NCBI RefSeq assembly: GCF_005576615.1
Contig: NZ_CP040330.1
Span: forward strand, 682,001-746,000
Reading direction: 5' to 3'
Length of the DNA stretch: 64,000 bases
Source: Natrinema versiforme
Lineage (GTDB): Archaea; Halobacteriota; Halobacteria; Halobacteriales; Natrialbaceae
Both the position numbers and the translations under genes were made by a program. The notes under the pieces were generated by a model. It was not told the origin of the DNA. It made no database searches and worked only from the letters and a program-made list of their open reading frames with translations. Shown piece by piece: positions 46,094 through 52,904 of this stretch; position 1 is the stretch's first letter, and each line of letters starts with the position of its first letter.

Positions 46094-46119
46094 TTAAATA
46101 ATATCACTGTATTATTTAA
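46094..46119 (+). terminator. AT-rich hairpin after the foreign gene
   Basis: TTAAATAATA (46094-46103) and TATTATTTAA (46110-46119) are perfect 10-bp reverse complements around a 6-nt loop, 11 nt after the stop codon. It could end the transcript, or be part of the boundary of the acquired segment. Confidence 0.4.
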
Positions 46120-46368
46120 ATGTATTAAATAAACGGATTATTCCCCAAGGGATCCCCCGCGACGAACCTCGTCCGCAGGTAATAACGACCGCCCGTTGTC
46201 GCTCACCGCGACGAACGCTGATTCCGTTTTTCGGAGCGCTATACCCGATAGCCGCCGCTCTCTTTCTGGACTACGGGGACGTTCCGTCTCGACCTCCTCG
46301 AGCGAACCTGGTGCCCGGCCCCACCGTCAGGACCAAAGTAACTTCGGCTGGCAGCCCAAAGGACGCGT
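46120..46368. other. Intergenic boundary of the AT-rich island
   Basis: AT-rich sequence continues to about 46145, then composition returns to normal at CCCCAAGGGATCCCCC. I see no gene or RNA up to the ATG at 46369. Confidence 0.45.
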
Positions 46369-46896
46369 ATGAGCGACGACGCCGCGGACGACCTCGCGGT
46401 CGACGAATTCGTCGAGTACTGCCGCACGCAGGCCGGTCTCCTCTCGGGCAGCGTCGAGACGATGGGCGAGGAAGCCGACGAACTGCTCGACGAGATCGAT
46501 CAGGAGATGGCCGAGATCCGGTCGCGCCTCGAGGCGCTGCCGGACGAGGTGGAAGCGACCGAATCCCCGTCGACCGCGGACGTGCCGGACGCGAGCGAGG
46601 TCGACGTCGCGGCGATCGAGGAGTTACAGCAGGAACTCGAGGAGAAACAGCTGCTCGTCGAGGCGAAACAGGCCCGCATGCAGGCGTTTCAGGATCTCGC
46701 CGCCGGGTACACCGACCTCGCCGAGGAACTGTCGTCGGCCGTCGACGACGGACAGGAGGCGCTGACCCGCGTCATCGAGTTCGAGGCCGACGCCGACGCG
46801 CCGGCGTACTTCGACGAGCGGGAGACGATGGTCGAGGCCGCGGCCGCGTCCGCTGAAGCCGAGTCGGAACCCGAATCCGAATCGCAGTCCGAGTAA
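46369..46896 (+). CDS. Conserved acidic coiled-coil protein of unknown function
   Basis: A 175-residue, highly acidic protein with heptad-like coiled coil between about residues 25-60 (TMGEEADELLDEIDQEMAEIRSRLEAL) and 80-125 (IEELQQELEEKQLLVEAKQARMQAFQDLAAGYTDLAEEL). A low-complexity acidic end follows (EAESEPESESQSE). There is no membrane segment. It looks like a haloarchaeal protein of unknown role. It is convergent with the aminotransferase gene, 12 bp away. Confidence 0.6.
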   Translation: MSDDAADDLAVDEFVEYCRTQAGLLSGSVETMGEEADELLDEIDQEMAEIRSRLEALPDEVEATESPSTADVPDASEVDVAAIEELQQELEEKQLLVEAKQARMQAFQDLAAGYTDLAEELSSAVDDGQEALTRVIEFEADADAPAYFDERETMVEAAAASAEAESEPESESQSE

Positions 46897-46908
46897 CCGA
46901 TTCCGCGG

Positions 46909-47820
46909 TCAGAACTCGTTCTCGAGGGCCTCGAGCACCGCGTCCACGTCCGCTCGGTCGTTGAACGCGTGGACCGACGCGCGGATCGCGTCCGGCGTCG
47001 GCAGCGGTCGGACGACGATCCCCCGATCGGCGAGGCGCTCGACGGTCGTCTCCGGATCGTCCACGTCGATCGTCACCAGTCCGGACTCGTACTCGCGCGG
47101 GCTCAACAGTCTCTCGTCCGGAACGCCCGCTTTGAGACGGTCGGTGAGCATCTCGATCCGGCGCTGGATCGTATCGATCCCGACGTCCTCGAGCACCGCG
47201 ATCGCTTCCGTCAGCCCGGCGTAGGGAGCGGGGCTCGCGGTGCCGACCTCGAACCGCCGCGCGCCCGCTGCGTACCGATAGTCGCCGGCGTTCTCGTCCT
47301 CGACGCTTCGGTAGCCGATCGCGGCGGGGACGCAGTCCGTCTCGACGCCGTCGCGGACATAGAGGAAGCCGGCACCGAAGGGACCGAGCAGCCACTTGTG
47401 GCCCGCCGCGACGACGAAGTCGGCACCCCACCCCTGCACGTCGACGGGTACCTGCCCGGGCGACTGAACGGCGTCGACGAGCACCAGTGCCCCGGCGTCG
47501 TGGGCGATGTCGACGATCTCCGAGACCGGCAGTCGCGTCCCGTGGGTCCACGTGAGCGAACTCACACAGAACAGCGTCGCGTCTTCGGCCGCCGCTTTCA
47601 CGGCCGCGAGATCGAGCCGCCCACTCTCAGTCTCGAGCACCCGTACCTCGACGCCGTACTCGCGCTCGAGGCGCTGCCACGGCAGGATCCCCGCGGAGTG
47701 CTCGAGGGCCGATTCGGCCGCGTCGACGACGCGGCGCGGGCTCGGCCCGCCGGCGCCCCAGTTGCAGTAGACGGTCGACTCGAGGGCCGGCATCGTCTCG
47801 CGGATATCGATCGGTTCCAT
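46909..47820 (-). CDS. Class V aminotransferase (cysteine desulfurase-like) with an internal deletion
   Basis: A 303-residue fold-type I PLP enzyme. The PLP-lysine is in VVAAGHKWLLGPFGAGFLYV and the pyridine-binding aspartate in LVLVDAVQSPGQ. The family is usually about 365 residues. Here the N-terminal NWGAGGPSPRRVVDAAESALEH runs straight into SAGILPWQRLEREYGVEVR, so roughly 65 residues that normally lie between, including the T-x-STT-G-N phosphate-binding loop, are missing without a frameshift. Activity is therefore doubtful. Relatives desulfurate cysteine or act on other amino acids; I cannot say which applies. It converges on the coiled-coil gene. Confidence 0.8.
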   Translation of the reverse strand: MEPIDIRETMPALESTVYCNWGAGGPSPRRVVDAAESALEHSAGILPWQRLEREYGVEVRVLETESGRLDLAAVKAAAEDATLFCVSSLTWTHGTRLPVSEIVDIAHDAGALVLVDAVQSPGQVPVDVQGWGADFVVAAGHKWLLGPFGAGFLYVRDGVETDCVPAAIGYRSVEDENAGDYRYAAGARRFEVGTASPAPYAGLTEAIAVLEDVGIDTIQRRIEMLTDRLKAGVPDERLLSPREYESGLVTIDVDDPETTVERLADRGIVVRPLPTPDAIRASVHAFNDRADVDAVLEALENEF

Positions 47821-47985
47821 TACGGGGTCGTTCGGGCGGTCCCGTGTTCGGTCTGACGGTTACTCCGCTGTCGGTCGTTCGGATCTATCTCGGGAATGAG
47901 AGAGTTCGACAGTATCCGAGCCGCTCACCTCTCCGACGACCTCCGTATTGGGCGCTATCGAGGCCGAATTGTGCCGATAGACGAA

Positions 47986-47999
47986 GTAGTATTTAAGCA
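47986..47999 (+). promoter_or_regulatory. TATA-like promoter of nirK
   Basis: GTAGTATTTAAGCA is the best TATA match in the 280-bp gap. It lies about 105 nt before the nirK ATG, so the mRNA would have a leader of roughly 80 nt. Confidence 0.4.
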
Positions 48000-48086
48000 C
48001 CCTCGATATGGTGGTACACGTCAACTCGCTTACCATCGCCCGGGAATCGTCGATACGACTGAACGTATGTCCCCCCTACGAGCAAG

Positions 48087-48093
48087 TGAGGAG
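48087..48093 (+). promoter_or_regulatory. Shine-Dalgarno site of nirK
   Basis: TGAGGAG lies 7 nt before the ATG at 48101. With the distant TATA box it indicates a leadered, SD-dependent mRNA and decides the start. Confidence 0.45.
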
Positions 48094-48100
48094 AAGACCA

Positions 48101-49189
48101 ATGACCACGACCCGACTCAACCGACGACACGTACTACAGGCGCTCGGGGCGGCCGGTGTCGGTGCGGTGGCCGGCTGTCTCGGCGGCGATGCGGAGGGGA
48201 ACGGTGCGGAAAGCGACACATCGGCGGATGAGGAGGGACTGCCAGCAGCGAAGGCTGTCGATGTCGACCGAATCGCGCGGGACCCCACGGACATCCCGGC
48301 TCCGGTCGACTGGGACGAGCCCCGCGAACACGACATCACGATCCGAACCGAACGGGTGACCGCCGAGATCGAGCCGGGGGTCACCTTCGAGTACATGACC
48401 TTCGAGGGGCAGGTGCCGGGGCCGATGATCCGAGTTCGGCGCGGCGATCGGGTGAACCTCACGTTCGAGGTGCCCGAGGACATGAACAAGGTCGGGCACA
48501 ACATGGACTTCCACGCGGTCTACGGCCCCGGCGGCGGGGCCGACGCGACCACGATCGGGCCGGGCGACGACCCGACACAGATCAGCTTCACGGCCGACTA
48601 CGCGGGCGTGTTCATCTACCACTGTGCGATCCCGAACATGGACATGCACATCAGCAGCGGGATGTTCGGCTCGATCCTCGTCGAGCCCGAGGACGGCCTC
48701 CCCGAGGTCGACACCGAGTACTACCTCGGCCAACACGAGATCTACACCGACGGCGAGGTCGGCGAGGAGGGCCACCACAGCTTCGACTTCGACGCGATGC
48801 TGGCCGAACAGCCCACCTACGTCGTCTTCAACGGCCAAGCCTACGGCTTCACCAAGGACGGCGGCCAGCCCATGCAAGCCGAAACTGGCGAAACCGCCCG
48901 CGTCTACTTCGCCAACGGCGGCCCGAACCTGCTGAGCTCGCTCCACCCCATCGGGAACGTCTGGAGCCGCTACTACCGCGACGGCGACCTCCTGACCGAC
49001 CCCGAGAAAAACATCGAGACCGCGCCCGTCGCGCCGGGAACCACCACCGCCGCCGAGATGGAGTTCCCCGTGCCCGGCCCGGTCAAGATCGTCGACCACG
49101 CGCTGACCCGCGCCGGCCGCCGCGGCGCACTCGGCGTCGTCAACGTCGACGGCGAGCCCACCCGCGACCTCTACGACGAAGATCCGTGA
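48101..49189 (+). CDS. nirK: Copper-containing nitrite reductase (Tat lipoprotein)
   Basis: A 362-residue multicopper enzyme that reduces nitrite to nitric oxide outside the membrane. The signal has twin arginines at 8-9 (NRRHVLQALGAAG) and a lipobox VAGC with Cys26. Type 1 copper ligands are His133 (HNMDFH), Cys175 (YHCA), His183 and Met188. Type 2 ligands are His138 and His174, with a later histidine in the second domain (SLHPIGNVWSRY or VDHALTRA). The spacing matches NirK of Alcaligenes. The start at 48101 has an SD site; the longer upstream frame is not signal-like. There is no nor, halocyanin or regulator gene next to it. Confidence 0.93.
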   Translation: MTTTRLNRRHVLQALGAAGVGAVAGCLGGDAEGNGAESDTSADEEGLPAAKAVDVDRIARDPTDIPAPVDWDEPREHDITIRTERVTAEIEPGVTFEYMTFEGQVPGPMIRVRRGDRVNLTFEVPEDMNKVGHNMDFHAVYGPGGGADATTIGPGDDPTQISFTADYAGVFIYHCAIPNMDMHISSGMFGSILVEPEDGLPEVDTEYYLGQHEIYTDGEVGEEGHHSFDFDAMLAEQPTYVVFNGQAYGFTKDGGQPMQAETGETARVYFANGGPNLLSSLHPIGNVWSRYYRDGDLLTDPEKNIETAPVAPGTTTAAEMEFPVPGPVKIVDHALTRAGRRGALGVVNVDGEPTRDLYDEDP

Positions 49190-49376
49190 TCCGTGAGCGG
49201 AATCGCCCGCCAGCCTCGACTCTTTTCGATTCGTTGTGAGACCGACTCGAGAGGGTGAGAGTGAGAGCCATCGGTACGATACCGCCGGTCAGTCCATCGC
49301 GCGTGATAGCACGGTTCTCACAGCAGGGAGAACGCAGAAACCGAACCGCCTTCCCGACCGATGGAAACAGGGTTGT

Positions 49377-49388
49377 ATACTTATATCG
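49377..49388 (+). promoter_or_regulatory. TATA-box promoter of the membrane-protein gene at 49411
   Basis: ATACTTATATCG lies about 23-34 nt before the ATG at 49411, the spacing for a leaderless transcript. Confidence 0.5.
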
Positions 49389-49410
49389 GTTCGACTGCCA
49401 GTGTCACCCG

Positions 49411-50202
49411 ATGGTGTTCGCCCCCATTTCGGCGATGACGTTCGATGCCAGCGATCCGGCCGCGACGGTCGCGATCGGACGGTTGTTCGCGTATCTCGCG
49501 ATGGGTGTCGCAGCGACGGTGTTGCTCTACTACGGGACGATTTACGTCCGCGAGGTCCTCGCCGTCGAGGCCGGTACCGAACAGTGGTTCCTCCTGATCG
49601 GCATCGGTGCGGCGATCGTCTACGCCGCCGCCGGCGTCAGTTCGCTGCTGCTCGAGTCCGAGTGGATCGGCCGGTTCGTCGACGGTGCGATCCTCTTTTT
49701 CATCCTCTTTCTCGCGCTGGCGATCCGCGCGATGTACCACGAACAGCCGGGTGCGGACGACCGCTCTCGGCTGCTGCCCGCGTGGGCGGACTACGTCGTC
49801 GTCGCCGGGTTTATCGCCGCGTGGTGGGCCACGTTCTTGGTCGAGACCTCCTCGAGCCGGCTGGTCGTGGCGGTCGGCTGGGTCGTCACGTCGGCGTGGG
49901 CGGTGCTCTACGCCGTCCGCGCCGTTCGCGTCCACGAGGGGACGACGTTCGCCGCGCTGACCCGCCACCTGCTGCCGGCGATCGTCTGCGTGACTGCGGT
50001 CGTCTTCGTCGACCTGCTCGCGACCCACCTGAACGGCTACGGCGCGCTCGCCGACGCCGCGTGGCTCGTCGGGACGACGCTCGTCGCCGCCTTCCTGTTC
50101 GACACCGCCGTAGCGATCCGCCAGCAGGGCGGCGAACTCGAGCGGCTCTACGACTGGACGACGTGGCGCGAGCAGTCGTTCGACGACCGGTCGGTCGAGT
50201 GA
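49411..50202 (+). CDS. Multi-helix membrane protein of unknown function
   Basis: A 263-residue protein with about seven hydrophobic helices (first near residues 22-44, then 52-72, 79-97, 120-137, 143-160, 184-200 and 210-228). It ends with a charged, tryptophan-containing tail (LERLYDWTTWREQSFDD). No motif is recognised. A TATA box at -27 supports the ATG at 49411. It follows nirK by about 220 bp on the same strand but has its own promoter, so a link to denitrification is not supported. Confidence 0.65.
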   Translation: MVFAPISAMTFDASDPAATVAIGRLFAYLAMGVAATVLLYYGTIYVREVLAVEAGTEQWFLLIGIGAAIVYAAAGVSSLLLESEWIGRFVDGAILFFILFLALAIRAMYHEQPGADDRSRLLPAWADYVVVAGFIAAWWATFLVETSSSRLVVAVGWVVTSAWAVLYAVRAVRVHEGTTFAALTRHLLPAIVCVTAVVFVDLLATHLNGYGALADAAWLVGTTLVAAFLFDTAVAIRQQGGELERLYDWTTWREQSFDDRSVE

Positions 50203-50226
50203 GTCGGCGACCGCGACGAGCCGGAC

Positions 50227-50466
50227 TCAGAGTTCGCCGCGCAGGACGACTTCGTTGTCGACCCGCTGGAGCATGTCTTCGGTGACGACGTAGTCCTCGT
50301 CGTCTTCGCCCTCCCAGCCGACGGAGGCGAGCACCTGTTCCGCGACGCTCGGATCGGGGTCGACGTAGGCCCGCTGGCCCTCGACCTTCGCGACGATTCC
50401 GAGTTCCTTCCCCTTGACGTCGACGACCGTTTTCCCGACCGCGTCGTCGGTCAATGGTGCTGTCAT
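50227..50466 (-). CDS. PRC-barrel domain protein
   Basis: A 79-residue protein. The segment VGKTVVDVKGKELGIVAKVEGQRAYVDPD is a PRC-barrel opening (strand, glycine-rich turn, strand). PRC-barrel domains occur in RimM-type RNA processing and photosynthetic reaction centres. Small haloarchaeal single-domain versions have no known role. It ends facing the membrane gene, with 24 bp between stops. Confidence 0.75.
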   Translation of the reverse strand: MTAPLTDDAVGKTVVDVKGKELGIVAKVEGQRAYVDPDPSVAEQVLASVGWEGEDDEDYVVTEDMLQRVDNEVVLRGEL

Positions 50467-50690
50467 ATGCAGTCGCTACGACGACGAGCCGGGTAAACGA
50501 ACGGCCGTCCCGTGCCGGTGAGACCAGCGACGGTCGAGGTGGGAACTGTCTCGACCGACCGAGGTGAGCGAACCCGGCTGCACACGCGCCCCGGACCTAT
50601 TTGATGCTGGCACTCGAGACTAGCGGTGACGCGTCCGACCGTGCGTCGACGTCACTATCGCTGCCACGACCGCTCCGATACCCATTACCC

Positions 50691-50840
50691 ATGACACACA
50701 CGCTCGAGATCAGCGACGACCTGAAGGACCGACTCGACAGCCACTGCGAGGAGGGTGAGACACCGGCGGAACTCATCGAGGAATTGGTGTCGATGTACGA
50801 GACCGAAGGGGCGTTCCTGCAGGAAGGCTACTCCGAGTAG
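50691..50840 (+). CDS. Small haloarchaeal protein, possibly a ribbon-helix-helix type (DUF7557-like)
   Basis: A 49-residue acidic protein: MTHTLEISDDLKDRLDSHCE, then TPAELIEELVSMYETEGAF and a GYSE end. The pattern, a short beta strand followed by two helices, fits a ribbon-helix-helix fold as in many antitoxins; no toxin gene is adjacent. Near-identical proteins are common in haloarchaea, which I recall as DUF7557. I start at 50691; an upstream ATG in phase (50601) adds low-complexity residues. Confidence 0.6.
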   Translation: MTHTLEISDDLKDRLDSHCEEGETPAELIEELVSMYETEGAFLQEGYSE

Positions 50841-50896
50841 CGGATGCGCCTCGAGTACCGCCGCGTCGTTCTTTCGAGGCCGAGAGGGGACGATCG

Positions 50897-50938
50897 ATGA
50901 CGGTCGAACAGGTGTGGGAGATGCTGACACTCAAGTAG
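50897..50938 (+). CDS. Possible 13-residue micro-ORF
   Basis: ATG at 50897 to TAG at 50936-50938 encodes MTVEQVWEMLTLK. It lies between the small RHH-like gene and the stress-protein gene. There is no clear SD or TATA box of its own. The composition looks peptide-like, but it is too short to support a firm call. Confidence 0.15.
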   Translation: MTVEQVWEMLTLK

Positions 50939-50959
50939 CCCGTCCCCGTACCGACCGGT

Positions 50960-51376
50960 ATGCACCTGCTGGTCGCGCTCGACGACTCGGAGCCGGGGTG
51001 GGCGGCCCTCGAGTTCGCGTGCACCGAACACGTTGACGACGACATCACTGTGGTCCACGCCGTCGACCCGACCAATAGCAGCTACGGCGAGGTGGCACAC
51101 CTCGGTCCGGACGTGTTGCTCGAGCGCCAGCAGGAGGCTGCCCGGGAACTGCTCGCGTCGGCCGAAGACCGTGCGGCCGACGAGGGCTGTTCGCTCGAGA
51201 CGGAGACGGTTATCGGCCAGCCGGCCGACGCGATCGTCGACTACGCCGCGACCAACGACGTCGATCGAATCATCGTCGGAAGCCACGGCCGGACCGGGTT
51301 CTCGAGGGTGTTACTGGGTAGCGTCGCCGAACGGATCGCCCGGCAGGCACCCGTTCCGGTGACGATCGTCCGGTAG
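50960..51376 (+). CDS. Universal stress protein (UspA family)
   Basis: A 138-residue protein of the ATP-binding UspA type. The N-terminus MHLLVALDDSEPGWAALEFA and the glycine signature GSHGRTGFSRVLLGSVAERI (G-x2-G-x9-G-S) near residues 110-129 are both intact, so it is probably an ATP-binding member. Usp proteins bind ATP and support stress survival; specific partners are unknown. It follows the micro-ORF and RHH-like gene on the same strand. Confidence 0.9.
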   Translation: MHLLVALDDSEPGWAALEFACTEHVDDDITVVHAVDPTNSSYGEVAHLGPDVLLERQQEAARELLASAEDRAADEGCSLETETVIGQPADAIVDYAATNDVDRIIVGSHGRTGFSRVLLGSVAERIARQAPVPVTIVR

Positions 51377-51528
51377 TCGTTTCCGCCGCTGTTCGGGGCA
51401 ACGGGAGCGTTCGGCCCCCACCTGTAAATGCCTCGAGCGGCGTAGTACTGCCCGCAAGCGCGCGACTCGGACGTGGACTGACCGACACTCGAGCGGGTCG
51501 GCGTCGACCGAACGACCGCAACAGGACA

Positions 51529-51541
51529 GACTAATTAAGGC
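51529..51541 (+). promoter_or_regulatory. TATA-box promoter of the geranylgeranyl-reductase-type gene
   Basis: ACTAATTAAGGCC lies with its AATTAAG core about 27 nt before the ATG at 51561. Confidence 0.5.
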
Positions 51542-51560
51542 CCACCACAGTCTCGATTAC

Positions 51561-52811
51561 ATGAACGATCGCTACGACGTAGTCATCGCCGGTGCCGGCC
51601 CCGCCGGCGCACAGTGTGCCCGCGATCTCGCCGCCAGAGGGTACGACGTCGTCGTCCTCGAGACCGAGGCCGAGGACGGGTTCCCGCGTCAGAGCAACAA
51701 GTCCACCGCGGGGACGTTCCACTCCATGATGGCCGCGTTCGGCATCCCGGACGATGTCGTGATGCAGTACACCGACAGCGTCGTCCTCGAGTCGCCGACC
51801 GAACACTACGTCCGCGACCAGACCGGCGCGGTACTGGAGTTCGCGGACTTCAAGCGGTATCTCGTCCGCGACAGCCGCGACCGCGGCGCCGAGTACCGCT
51901 TCGACGCCCGCGTCACCGCGCCGATCATGGAGAACGGCGAGATCGCCGGCGTCACCTACAACGGCGACGAGGAGGTCTACGGCGACATCGTCATCGACGC
52001 GACGGGACCGAACGCGCCCCTCGCGAAGGAACTCGGCGTCGTCGACCTCGAACGCGAGAACCAGGCCATCGGCATCGAGTACGAGTTCGAGGGGATCGAT
52101 ATCGATCGCCCCGGCTTCGCCGACCTGCGCGACGCCATGATGTTGCGCCTGGACCACGATATCGCGCCCGGCGGCTACTCCTGGATCTTCCACACCGGCG
52201 AGGACACCGCCAAGGTCGGCCTCTGTTACATTCAGAACGACAGCCACGACCAGTACAGCCGGGACGATTTCACCATCGACGACTACCTCTCTCACTGGCT
52301 CGATACCGATCCGCGGTTCCAGGACGCAGAGCGGATCGAGGGCAAACAGCACCGCGGATCGGCCCACATTCAGGCACCCGGCGACCTCCACACCGATCGG
52401 TTCATGGCGATCGGCGACACCGTTCCGAGCCTCGACCCGCTCTGGGGCGAGGGGATCAACAAGTGCATGCTGTCGGGTCGGGCCGCCGCCGCCACCGCCG
52501 ATAGCGTCCTCAAACACGACGGCGTCGAGCCGACCGCCGAGAACCTCGAGGTCTACGAAACCCTCTGGCACCGCGACGTCGCACCCAACGCCAAGAGCCG
52601 ACTGCTGATGACCCAGCTCCTCTATCTCGCGCCGAACGACCGCTACGACAAGCTCATGCGGGACCTCCAGCGACTCGACGACGACACGCTGGCCAAAGCG
52701 AATAAGGGCGACACCCTCGCGATCGCACGCCTGCTCGAGCCCGGGGACGCGCCGCTGCTCGTCGACCTCGCGAAACAGCGCCTCGATTTCGATCTCGGCT
52801 CCTTGCTGTAA
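51561..52811 (+). CDS. Geranylgeranyl reductase family flavoprotein
   Basis: A 416-residue FAD enzyme. The dinucleotide motif is DVVIAGAGPAGAQCARDLAARG near residues 6-27; the conserved FAD loop is HTDRFMAIGDTVPSLDPLWGEGINKCMLSGRAAA near 280-310. Family members reduce isoprenoid double bonds, as in digeranylgeranylglycerophospholipid reductase of archaeal membrane lipids. The sequence lacks the exact PxxG pattern I know from the best-studied lipid reductase, so menaquinone or other isoprenoid substrates are also possible. It is a single gene with its own TATA box. Its orthologues seem common in haloarchaea. Confidence 0.85.
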   Translation: MNDRYDVVIAGAGPAGAQCARDLAARGYDVVVLETEAEDGFPRQSNKSTAGTFHSMMAAFGIPDDVVMQYTDSVVLESPTEHYVRDQTGAVLEFADFKRYLVRDSRDRGAEYRFDARVTAPIMENGEIAGVTYNGDEEVYGDIVIDATGPNAPLAKELGVVDLERENQAIGIEYEFEGIDIDRPGFADLRDAMMLRLDHDIAPGGYSWIFHTGEDTAKVGLCYIQNDSHDQYSRDDFTIDDYLSHWLDTDPRFQDAERIEGKQHRGSAHIQAPGDLHTDRFMAIGDTVPSLDPLWGEGINKCMLSGRAAAATADSVLKHDGVEPTAENLEVYETLWHRDVAPNAKSRLLMTQLLYLAPNDRYDKLMRDLQRLDDDTLAKANKGDTLAIARLLEPGDAPLLVDLAKQRLDFDLGSLL

Positions 52812-52904
52812 GCCGTCGCGGCCAACTCGGTTACCGCCCGCTACTCGTCGTCGTTACGATTGTGACCGAAAACCCAGCGACCGCTTCGGAGAGCCGGCGG
52901 CGAA

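Larger units (their letters stand above)
45160..46165. other. AT-rich island, probably foreign DNA
   Basis: From about 45160 to 46165 the base composition drops sharply (visibly AT-rich, with many A and T runs and codons ending in A or T) compared with the surrounding roughly two-thirds GC. It contains one gene (45268-46083) and ends in an AT-rich inverted repeat. No integrase, transposase or direct-repeat ends are obvious. Confidence 0.7.

Noticed and set aside
49190-50202. Treating the membrane protein after nirK as a denitrification component
   Set aside because: It has its own TATA box at -27 and no copper, haem or quinol-binding motif; proximity alone is weak evidence.
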